DNA of 64,000 bases from assembly GCA_036924285.1 (NCBI GenBank), contig JAYKYS010000082.1, forward strand, positions 23,596 through 87,595. The letters are read 5' to 3'. The position numbers were made by a program, and so were the translations under genes. The first letter of the stretch is position 1. Each line of letters opens with the position of its first letter. Shown in pieces: positions 54,601 through 64,000 of the stretch. Source of the stretch: Asterella californica (Eukaryota; Streptophyta; Marchantiopsida; Marchantiales; Aytoniaceae). The notes below the pieces were generated by a model, which did no database searches, was not told the origin of the DNA, and was given only the letters and a program-made list of their open reading frames with translations.

Positions 54601-57600
54601 GGGGGCAAGTATGGGGTGGTGAGAAGCCTGCTGAGGGTGCTGGAAGGGGGCACCGCCAGCAAGGCTCTGCTGGACACTGTCATCGATGCCTGCAAGTGAG
54701 CACTCACATCACTGCATGCATGTTGGTGTGCTGAGGGTTGTTGGCCTGATAAATAGGGCACATTGCTGATTGTCAGCACTGGTGTACTAGCTGTTGAGGT
54801 CAACGCAGTTGTGACCCAACAAAGGGGCATCAGGTTTGAGAGGTTACATGAACGCCTGCCTGCTCTCAACATCTGCTAGCCTTTTACAACTTGTGTGCTA
54901 TCTGTATTGATATGATGCCAATTCCCTGTTCCTGTTGTGGCTTGGCTGCCTCTGAGCTGGCAGCCTTTTACAAAGCCACGGGTTGGAAGCAGATGTCTGT
55001 CCATCTGCCCTGCTTGCCTGCCTCTCTTGTATGCTAGCTGTTTGTATCTGATTGTTACATGTTCAAAGTGGTGCCTTGATTGGGCTGTCCCTGAATTGAT
55101 CATATTGTCAAGGGTCTGTGAAGGATCCACACTTGCAACATGGGTACAACAGCTACCCAGCTAAAATGCTTGAGCAAGGCCAGCTGTTTCATAGTTTGGG
55201 GTCATCAGTCTGCCCCCAACCCTGCCCCCCCCCCCTCGGCAGTGGTGCTGCAACAGGAATAGCCCTTTGCAACCAGCAAGCCTTGCCTGTCTGTGCACTG
55301 ACCACTACTTAAGCACAGAGTGAGCGACTAATGGATGTATGTCGATTGGTGCCACTTTGCTTGTCCTGTCAGCTGAAGGGGCGCGCACACACTCGCATGT
55401 GACTCATGGACGTGCCTTGCTGTGTGCAGTGCAATGCAGAACTTGAGGGAGGCCATAGCCGGGTACAGGGGCAGGCTCATGCACGAAGGCAATGATGTCA
55501 AGCGCAATGCCCTGCTGCAGGTACCGCACCAGACCTGTCACACGTCACGCTTTGCTGTGTGCTTGTGAACTCAGTCATGCTGGGGGAGGGGAAGGAGGGG
55601 GCTGATGTTCATGTTCAACACCATGGTATCCAAACTGTGCTGGGGGGGAGGGGGCGTCTGCTGGTCATGCTTGGGGGGACATGCTAGTCATACCGGAGTG
55701 GGAAGGGGGGCTCCGCTGGTCATGCTCTGGGGACCTGCGCTCATCCCGCAGTGAAAGGATCTGTTGGGTGTGCTTTGGAGTGGTAGTCATGCTGTGCGGG
55801 ATCTGTGGCTGTAGGGGTGTACTAAGTCATGTTGGACAGGATCTGCTGCTGCAGCAATAATCGGTCAGCTCAACCAAACCATTCACCCTTTAAATGGCAT
55901 CTGCAGGTCTGTCTGGAGTATCTTGAGCGCTACTATGTCTTGATTGCCTTCACAGCTTACTTGTTTGAGCCTGGCTTCAACCCTGAGTCGCATCATCAGG
56001 CTAGCTTAGCCCACTGGATGAAGCGCCGTCCTGAGCTCTACAGGTTGGCCCTTTCGGCTGCAGTCAATGTCATTTCTTCTCACACTTCTGCTGCCGGCGT
56101 GTGATGATATAGCGGTGCAAATGGTAGTTCAAAGTGGATCACTGCTTCTTTGCATGTATCTCACAGACTGCACGTATACCAAATGTTATTGTGAGGTTCA
56201 ACAATAACACTAGTTTTTCTTAGTAACGGTGTGGCCAAACTTGACACTTTGCAGCCCAAGCCTTGCTGAAGACTCACAAGGCGATTAACAACAAATATAA
56301 TCATTACTGTGACATGCAACAATGCTGTAAGAACAGAAGTCATCATGATGACTTGATTAAATGTCTGCAGCCCGGTCCAACATAACAGCCATGGGCATTC
56401 TCATCCAGGAATGCTTCACGTTGTGCTTACGCAGTGTGCTTCAGGGCATGCTGCACCAACCCAACTGGCAAACCTGTTCTTGCAGCTTCCTTGCATAAGA
56501 ATGTGGTGTGTCTCTGGTTTCTGTCTGCAGCTGTGCCTACCCAGCATGCTTCAGCGCAAGCTGCACCAAACTCATTGGAGGCCCTGTCCCTACCACAGCT
56601 TGCAGCACAATAACATCGTGTGTTTCTACTTGCTGCTTGAGGTTGTGCTGACATGTGCAGTTTGCTTCAACGCAAGCTGCGCCAAGTCCCTCTGGCGGCC
56701 ATGTCCTTGCAGCAGCTTACGCCATAACTTAGTATGTAGCGTGTCATTGCTTTCTGCTTGAGGTTGTGCTTGAACTTGCAGTGTGCTTCAGCGCATGCTG
56801 CGTCGCAACCCACTGGCAGCCCTGTCCTTGCAGCAGCCCAGCCTACGCACCCCCTCCCTGCAGCTGGCTGACGACATGCCCTTTGAACTGGACAGAGAGA
56901 GAGACGGCGACAGTCCTGATGGTGCGTGCATTGCACCACCTCAAACCAGCCCTGAGGGGTTCACCAAACACTCAACTAATGCGCAACCATCAGCATGATC
57001 TTATGCTATTTCACTCTGCAATGCACATGCACCACCCCCTTTTGCTGCAGCTCCTCTGAAGCGGCTCGAAGAGCTTTTGGCGAGTGAATAATTGCCTCTT
57101 ACAATAGTGAGCCATCTCAAGATGAGCTACGTCTGCACAGGCCAAGCCTTGTGTGTCTTCAGTCTGTCTTGGATTGCTGCTGTCTGGGGTTTGAATTCCC
57201 ATGCAGCAGCTGCATTTGTGTGAGTACATCGCCAGAATGTTATGGCCATTCTCACACTCAATTTCTAGCAGATACTGTCATTGAGGTCTGGTAGGCTGCC
57301 GTGCTAAGCTTGTGCTGCTGTCTCCTGCAATATCAGCTCCGCATCAAGTGTTGTTCAGCTCAGCTGCAGACTACATCCTGATCTTCACGCACCAGCCACA
57401 CATGTGCACAAATTAGAGCCGGCAGGACTGGGATTCAGGGCCCACCAAGTAACAGATCTCTGGCACACTTTAGCTGGAACACTGGCGGAAGAAGCCTCAG
57501 GGAAGGCGAAAGAATGGACAGGGTTGACTGCTAGCCATGCTGAACTGTCGCTGCTCACGTCATGTCTCCAGAAGGGATCACAGTATGTAGCAGCATAGAT

Positions 57601-60600
57601 CACAGGCCATGCATTAGAAATGCCCGCTAGTCAGGATCAGGTCCCAGCCACACAGTTACAGTTAGTTGTCTGTAACTGTGGCTACTATGTTTGGGGGCAA
57701 GCTTGTACCACTTCGACTGTAGCCTAGAGCAGACGGTATCTGTTATGTGTGCCGCTGTGGGCAATGCCTGCGGTTGACTCTCTCGGCAATGTCTCTGCAG
57801 AAGCCTTAGAGAAGGCATCAGAGGAGAGGGCAGGGCTGATTGCCAGCCGTGCTGGGGAAGTCCTGGGCGCACACACCATCCTCAAGGAGGACCATTTCCC
57901 CGGCTGCCAGTCTGCCAAGCTGCCCAACATTGTGCCGGGGGCTCCCAACTTCAGAGGGGTGCCGGGCCAGAATGTGTATGGCTCGGCTCTGCCCACAGTT
58001 GACGGTATCAAGGAGGTCCTTGAGCATGTTGGAGCTGCATCAAAATCGCGTGACAAACAGCAGGTCTGCCCCTCAACAGCCTACAGATGCAGCAAAGGTG
58101 GAGGGGTGTCCAAAGCCGGGGGGCAGGGTCTCAACGGAGGAGCAGAGCTGCTGTCCAATGGCAATGCAGCCGCCTGGTTCAAGAGTTTCTGTGCTCGGCA
58201 ATCACAGCACTGCTATTTAAGGATCTTTGGTGCCCTTCCTTGGACATCTCCAACCTGCACTGTCAACTCAATAAAAGTTGCCTACCAGCTGTAAGGCAAC
58301 TACAAGGCTTGAATTAGTTCAGTCTGGTAGTCTTATCAACCACAAGGTCTAGGCCTTTCTGTTTTAATTTGTCAGAGTGTCGATGTGTTGTCCCTCCCCA
58401 GCAGCCAATACTGATAGCTTGTCAGAAGTACTCATGCATGTGACAGGAATTTGATGTGTGAAGGACTTGTACGCCCCTTCAGGATTCTGCTCTGCAGCTG
58501 TGCTATTCAAAATAGCTGTATCTTGTGTCACTGGTCTCATGCAAGCTCCAATATCATGCACCTGACTGCTCAGCTGCTCAGTATACTTGCGCCACATATT
58601 TCAATGCATCATCTGGGGCTTGCATGACATCCACAAAGTTGAGTACAGCACTGTCTGCTCAGCTCGTTGTGCAGAGCTATCATATGCATGCCATGGAAAT
58701 TTGCACAAGTGAGTGCAGCGGCAGGCTTGCAGCGCTCTTTGCACAGGGTGATCCTCATATTTCCTCTGTTGTCACATGCAGTCTGCGCGGGGCCACAGCA
58801 TTGGGCAAAACTCAAGCTTCTCTGGGTTTGGACTGCCTTTCGATTCTCATCCCCCCCCCCCGTCCCCTGACCCCATAGCTTTTTGTTCTTGCAGGTAAGC
58901 GCTGTGTGGCACAACATGCGTGAGGAGCCGGTGATCTACATCAATGGGCGGCCCTTTGTGCTGCGGGAGGATGAGAGGCCCTTCAAGAACATGCAGGAGT
59001 ACACGGGCATTGATGTGCGCCGCCTGGAGCAGATGGAACTGCGCCTTAAGAATGACATCCTGCAGGTCAGCCTGCTCTCACCCTCAACTTTTGACAACCA
59101 AGGTTTCACGGACAGTACCCTCTTGTCAAAATCTGAGCACAGGGTTATTACCTGCACTGCTGTCACCTCCTCACTTGTTTGCCACCCTCAAGCATTCAAC
59201 CTGATGATGCACAGCTGCCCTGCCGGTGGAAAGGGGAGGGGGGGATGGGGGGCGGGGGGCTGCTGTTCACCCTACTCATGCCCTGCATTGCTGTCACCTC
59301 CTCAGTTGTGTCATTGCCCTCAAGCTTGCAGCAATCCACTGATGCACTGCTGAACCTGGGAGTCCAGAGGGGGAAGGGGGGGGGGGGGGAGGCATGTGTA
59401 GGGGCAAACCTGCCGCGCTGAAGCCCTCCCCAGCGGCTCTCTGCATCTTGTTGCTAGCAACCCATGCTGGCATTCTGTGCATCATCGTCGATCTATCAAG
59501 GGTCGGAATAGCTTGCATATTTGCTGAGCTTTTGTAAGTGGGTTAATGTGCCCATTACTGATTTTTACAAAAAAATGTCATGAGCACCAGAGCACCCCTG
59601 TATGCACCAGCAGTGGGTCACTGAAGGGTTTACTGGAAAGAGTCAGCATGCCTGACAGTTTGGCCCCTTGGTGGGGCTGCAGGAGTCTACACACTTTGAT
59701 GGGCAGGTGCTGGTGGCCAGGGAGGCAGAGGGGCACCAAACCGGCGGCGCCTCCCATGTAGTGGACACCTATGAGCCTGTTGCGGGTATAGGCACATCAA
59801 TCACCCTGACTGCTTTTTTGACAGCCATCGCGACCAGCCATGTCATTATCACATACTGCTTGCTTCTGACTCATGCAGTTGGCAGGCAGGTTGGGGGCCA
59901 CCTATAAGCCTGTAAAAGATATACGCATCAGTTGAGAGTCTGCCATGTCGCCTTTGACGCCTTTCAAACATTAGAAAAAGAGAACGTGGAGAGACAAACC
60001 TGCATAATCACCCTGACTGCTTTCCTGACCGCCAACCTAACTGGCACTACTGTTGCCAGTGCTAATACAAGCCACTATGGCTTCCAAAGTCAGACACTTA
60101 GTGTTGACTCACACAGTTGATAGGCAGCTTTGTGGGTAGTGATTCTTGGCAGCTTTTGCGCTATTGCTCAGGTGCAAATTACCTTGATTTGTACCAACTC
60201 TTTGTGGTCTGCTAACAAACAAACTCCATGAAACCCTTGAGACCACAAGTGTTTTTTGCAATACATCTGGCTTCACCATCAGGTGCTGCAATGCACCCTG
60301 ATCTATCCCTGCAGATGCATCACGCCACCTCGTGCTGACTGACAACACTGCCGACAGGTCCAGAGTCAGTGCAGACTCCCAGGGAGGTGTATGATGAGCT
60401 GAAGAAGGAGGGTACAGGGTGCAGTACTACAGGCTGCCCCTCACGGATGGGGAGGCGCCCAAAGAGACCATCTTTGACGTCTTCTACAGCCACGTGAAGG
60501 ACGTGCCGCCCAGCGACGCCCTGATCTTCAACTGCCAAATGGGTGGCGGCCGCACCACAACAGGGATGGTCATCGGGTGCCTCATACGCATGCACACCTC

Positions 60601-63600
60601 AGGTCCCTCCCCAACTGGCACTGCTCCCGTGTTGTGTATCAGCAGACCACCGTCCCCTTGACTGGTTGACTTCTGCATCTTCTCTGCAATGGGCACAGAT
60701 CTTCTGTGCATGCTGGCACCAGATAGCTTTGTTGTTGAAGCAGCTGGAGGCGCAAGTCTGTGTGAACCCCTTGCAGCCTTGGCCCTCTCGTTGTGCATTT
60801 GCTGGCCACTGTTGCAACTCCATATGCAACTGGCGTGAAGGTGTCTGCGCGTCAGGGAAGGGCATATTCCTCTGCCTCACTAGTCAACCAAATGACTGCC
60901 TCAACAACCGTGCAGCCGTGTGTGTGAGCTTGGTCCCTGTCTTTGGCATAAGTCATCAGTCGAGTTCAGAGGCCAAAGCTTGCAAAGCTCTTCTTCTGTC
61001 ACCCAAGCCCTTGAATCTGAGTGATTGTAGAGTCCAAAAGGACTGATTCTTCCTGTGTGCAGGCAATGGGGAGATGAACAACCCTCCAGAGCACACCAAC
61101 ATTGAGGAGCTCGTGGGCCTGTCGCCTCGAAGTGATGTCTCGGACGACTATCTGGCAGGTGCATCCCCTCAGATGAGTGAGGATGAAGACGCAGCTGAGC
61201 CAGAGGAGAACCCCCCTGACAACATGCCTGAGTCCTCACACCCTTCCTTCATTGTGAGTTGCTCAGCTGCAGCAACATAGAACATGCCTGACTCCTCCCA
61301 CCCCTTCTTCATTGTGAGTTGTACAGTTGCAGCACCTCGCAGAGTTTGGGTTCCAGGCTGGCTTCCAGCTGCAGCACCTTGCATGTGTTAGCTTCAGCGT
61401 TTGATGCTGCAGTGCTCTTCCTGGAGGCACAGAAAGTCTCCTTTGTGCTGTCTGTACAATGGTCTGTGTAAGGCAGGCGTGGCTTGAGATTTGCATCAAA
61501 CAGGAAGACAGGCTCCCAAGACTGGAACACAGAAGTGCTGTGCTTGGACAATGATTGTTGGTGCTGGTCTCAATGCTTGAAAAGGCAGCCCTGCTGCCAT
61601 TCTGTGTTGCAAGTTGCACACTCAGTGAATGCCAGAAAACAGATCAAATCACCAGCTAGGTCTATACATCACATGATGGTTCTTTGGGCTGCTGCTTTAC
61701 CCAGGCCGTTTTGCAATGCTTAGGAAGGCTGCTTTCCCACAGACAAGACCTGCTATGCGCAAACCTTGCTCGCCATGCACAAGACAGCATTGACTTCAGC
61801 AGTAATACCACACATTGCACCATGCAGCTGTCTGCCGCTTACCACAGACAAGAGAGGGGGTCAAAAAGTGTGTGTGTTGATGTGTACAGCACACAGGAGC
61901 CAACACTCCGGAGGTGAAGAGCCTGAAGGAGGGGGAGTATGTGGGCGTGCGCAGGTTCACCAGAATCCTGGAGCGCGGCACAGAAGCAAAGAGCGACCTG
62001 GACAAAGTCATTGATCGCTGTGGCGGCTTGGTCAATCTACGCACCGCTATCATGCGCTACAGAAAGCCGCGCAGATGGTTCCGATTCTACAGGTCAGAGC
62101 TTCATGTCAGCCATGGCTTGTTCCTATCAATGTTACCAATATTGTGTGATTGCTGGTGCTGAAAGTTGTGCTAATTGAGATCAGGTCCTACCTAGGTGCG
62201 TACAGTCGTAAGCAACAGTCTCTATGGATTGTACATACCCACAATATGGCCCACATACAGATACATGAACAGTGTACGTGGTGAACATGTGTGTGTACAT
62301 CTATATTTCATCTGTATGATCTGTATGACGCCACCCTCCTAATTGCTTCCCATGCTATGCAACTGCTTCTTCCCTGAGGTTGTGGCGGTGTTGTATGTGG
62401 TATCTTTGCATGCTGCTGCCATGATGCAAAACAAGGCAACACAAGACCTATCAGTGCTATGTGGCAAAGCATGCGTTACTATGTCGTAACCGCGGCCCCG
62501 CAGCCCGCCTGTGTTTTTTTCAAAGTTTGTCAACTGCTGCTGAGAGCATTGGCATGTTCAATAGCACACCAGGTTGTTCTGCATGGGCTGTAGGCCAGAG
62601 ATCAATGTAAGGGACACAGCATTTAAGCGCGGCACTGCCTACCTGGAGCGCTACTGCCTGCTCATAGCATTCACCTCTTTCTTGGAGCGTACCAAGGGCT
62701 CAGACATCACCTTTCAGGCAAGTCAGGGTAGTCTCATGCTGTTAGCATCTGTCAGGATACTCATGCCCACAGCATCTACCAGGGTGTTTTTCTGCTATTA
62801 GCGTCTGTCAAGGCTCTTCCTGTGTCATTGTCATACCGTCAGCATCTGCCAGGGTGTCTTCTGGCTGTCCGCATCTGCCAGGATGTTTGTCTGTCATTAG
62901 GGTAATGTATCACTCTCAGCATCTGCCAGGGGTAATGTCATACTGTCAGCATCTGCCAGGCTGTTCTTATGTCATTGGCATCTATAGCCTTGTGGCCATG
63001 ATCTGTGTTAGAGGACCTAAGTTGGGGAAAAGGGGAGGGATTGGGCTTGAAGCAACCTGTCCTTGTAGTCTGAGCTTGAAAGGCCTCTCAGATGTCCAGG
63101 GTTCTTCGATTGCTTTCAGTTTTTGACTTCGAGCTGTTACATTGAGAGAAAGTAGTATGCCTCTGTGGTCGACACCTCACACAGCCAGTGTAGCAACGAC
63201 TGACATCACCAAAACATCACAGCGACACATCTTTGTGTGCAAATTGTCCCCCTCAACTTCAGAATTGCTTGATTGTCTTCACTGGGTTGACTGCTCCAGG
63301 TGGTGTGAACAGGACACAGTGAGTGAGGTGCACAATTTGTGGTGGAGGGCTTGGGTTGCTTGCCCAACAAACACATAGTGAACAGGACACTCCAACCAAA
63401 TGTGAAACAACAATCAGTGAACTGACTTCTTTATCTTTCTGGTCTTGCTAAACAAAACAGGAAATTCTGCACATTGATACAGATAATTGGCAAGAACATG
63501 AAGAAGAACCCTGAAGCAAACCTTCACTCTCAGAAACATGTACAAACTCTCTGAGGACATGTCTCTTGGGAGAAAAACAGACTGTACAACGAATTGCATG

Positions 63601-64000
63601 ATTTGATTTAGTATGTAGAAGATTATCAACAGAGCGTCATGAGGAAATGACTAGTTGTTGTGGTTGTGTTGCAGGAGTGGATGTCGGCTCGACCTGATGT
63701 GTTTCAAGCCAAGGAGGCCATTCACCAGAACCCTGCAGGGGCTCTAGCCCCCGTGCCCCTCATGGGCTTGCCCCTCCTGCTCGAAAACATTGGCCGCCAG
63801 AACTCCCAGGAGGTGCTCGACCCCACTTCATCTTGCATGACACCCTTGCCCGACCCTCCTCTCTGCCCTTGCCAGCCCTGCCTTCTGCCCTTGCCAACCC
63901 TGCCCTCTGCCCTTGCCAGCCCTGCCTTCTGCGCTTGCTGGACCTTGCCCTCTGCCCTTGCCAGCCCTGCCTTCTGCCCTTGCTGGACCCTGCCCTCTGC
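51620..64000 (+). CDS. Paladin-type phosphatase-like protein (3' end beyond right edge)
   Basis: Exons: 51620-51809, 51879-51934, 51996-52080, 52258-52371, 52484-52672, 53217-53447, 54512-54695, 55430-55520, 55907-56043, 56782-56921, 57801-58063, 58895-59065, 59683-59785, 60358-60602, 61063-61253, 61914-62092, 62594-62717 and 63675-63812, about 940 residues so far. Each repeat has: HTILKxDHFPGCQ, GAPNFR, VWF/HNMREEPVIYINGxP, EYTGID, TPxEVYxEL, the Cys-loop (IFNCQMGRGRTSTG in repeat 1, IFNCQMGGGRTTTG in repeat 2, with the C-x5-R Cys and Arg present), then GVRRFTRILERGTEAK-like and YLERYCLLIAFTSFL-like helices. A third repeat probably follows outside the window. Phases agree except for a one-base deficit at about 60410. 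Known: mammalian Paladin has a similar CX5R repeat build and has been reported as a phosphoinositide phosphatase. Exon 54512 has alternative acceptors. Confidence 0.88.
54180..54545. repeat. Tandem copies of the acceptor and start of a Paladin exon
   Basis: TGTGCAGAGGGCCTCTCCTC at 54341 resembles TGTGCAGAGGGCCTGCCGTC at 54504 (the used acceptor and exon start), 163 bp apart. A weaker third copy (CCCCTTCTGTCTTGTTGTGT) is at 54187. Confidence 0.65.
56428..56850 (+). repeat. Four-copy tandem array of a Paladin exon (three upstream decayed copies)
   Basis: TGCTTCAG plus flanks recurs at 56436, 56547, 56663 and 56784 (spacing 111, 116, 121 bp). The last copy is the used exon (GTGCTTCAGCGCATGCTGCG). 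Copy 3 still reads LLQRKLRQVPLAAMSLQQ against LQRMLRRNPLAALSLQQ in the used exon. Copies 1 and 3 keep a CAG acceptor. Confidence 0.85.
57478..57590 (+). repeat. Decayed upstream duplicate of the Paladin exon at 57801
   Basis: GAAGAAGCCTCAGGGAAGGC (57487 on) matches GCAGAAGCCTTAGAGAAGGC (57799 on), and GACTGCTAGCCATGCTG matches GATTGCCAGCCGTGCTG. It reads EEASGKAKEWTGLTASHAE against EALEKASEERAGLIASRAG, then stops. Confidence 0.65.
57646..57682. repeat. Inverted repeat (hairpin) in a Paladin intron
   Basis: CCACACAGTTACAG ... CTGTAACTGTGG: a 12-bp stem with a 2-nt bulge. Confidence 0.8.
61221..61340 (+). repeat. 60-bp tandem duplication spanning a Paladin 5' splice site
   Basis: Copies at 61221-61280 and 61281-61340 each contain AACATGCCTGA, TTCATT|GTGAGTTG and GCAGCA. 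Each copy codes NMPxSSHPxFI followed by its own GTGAGT donor. Confidence 0.95.
62718..62985. repeat. Minisatellite (GTCAGCATCTGCCAGG)n directly after a GC donor
   Basis: Six to eight imperfect units of GCATCTGCCAGGGTGT type with variable spacers, starting at the 5' splice site of the Paladin intron after 62717. Confidence 0.85.
63840..64000. repeat. Minisatellite (CCTGCCCTCTGCCCTTGCCAG)n at the window end
   Basis: About seven units of 19-20 bp, starting about 30 bp inside the intron after the Paladin exon ending at 63812 and running to the edge. Confidence 0.9.

Noticed and set aside
1..64000. tRNA, rRNA or organellar genes
   Set aside because: No cloverleaf-like or rRNA-like sequence was noticed in either strand.

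Overview
The window is nuclear DNA from a green alga (Chlorophyta). Every recognisable gene is split by many short GT-AG introns. Acceptors are mostly TGCAG, coding exons are typically 50-270 nt, and one gene is followed by a TGTAA poly(A) signal of the chlorophyte type. The gene set includes the chloroplast protein PGR5, a plant/algal ferroportin, ATG3, LUC7, ZNHIT1/SWC6, C1D and Paladin. A calpain/nucleotide-kinase protein of a kind I associate with flagella is also present. The class is my guess: a trebouxiophyte-like alga with moderate GC. I built exon models by hand from homology plus splice sites, and nearly all were checked for reading-phase agreement across introns.

Layout. Minus strand, 1-13028: a large multidomain gene (androglobin-type calpain half-domain, four guanylate-kinase-like domains, one adenylate kinase domain) that runs off the left edge. 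Minus, 14134-14991: C1D/Rrp47. Plus, 17027-17818: PGR5. Minus, 18464-24911: a secreted-type protein with chlamydial-Pmp-like repeats, with a LINE 3' remnant in one intron. Minus, 25360-27690: a coiled-coil protein. Plus, 28231-33234: an AlgH/UPF0301 (DUF179) protein. Minus, 33382-34761: an unrecognised 238-residue protein with a fully phase-consistent six-exon model. Plus, 34969-37030: ATG3. Minus, 37257-38934: LUC7. Two PAN2-like scraps lie near 39.6-40.1 kb. Minus, 40870-41695: ZNHIT1, with an overlapping upstream ORF at 41677-42188. Plus, 42354-46523: ferroportin. Minus, 47809-51103: a protein with two NTF2/SnoaL-like repeats. Plus, 51620 to beyond the right edge: Paladin, with two complete phosphatase-like repeats in view.

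Neighbours are often head-to-head over short gaps (unknown gene/ATG3 207 bp, upstream ORF/ferroportin 165 bp, NTF2-like/Paladin 516 bp) or tail-to-tail (AlgH/unknown gene 147 bp, ATG3/LUC7 226 bp). These are candidate shared promoters and terminators. The genes do not form one pathway; this is an ordinary mixed nuclear neighbourhood.

The most unusual signals are: (1) the calpain-GK-GK-GK-GK-ADK architecture, in which only the adenylate kinase P-loop looks intact; (2) repeated tandem duplications sitting directly on exon-intron boundaries in several unrelated genes, including a four-copy exon array in Paladin; (3) GC-AG introns; (4) an ORF overlapping the ZNHIT1 start codon; (5) four single-nucleotide frame breaks inside otherwise well-conserved exons, which may be assembly indels or real lesions.
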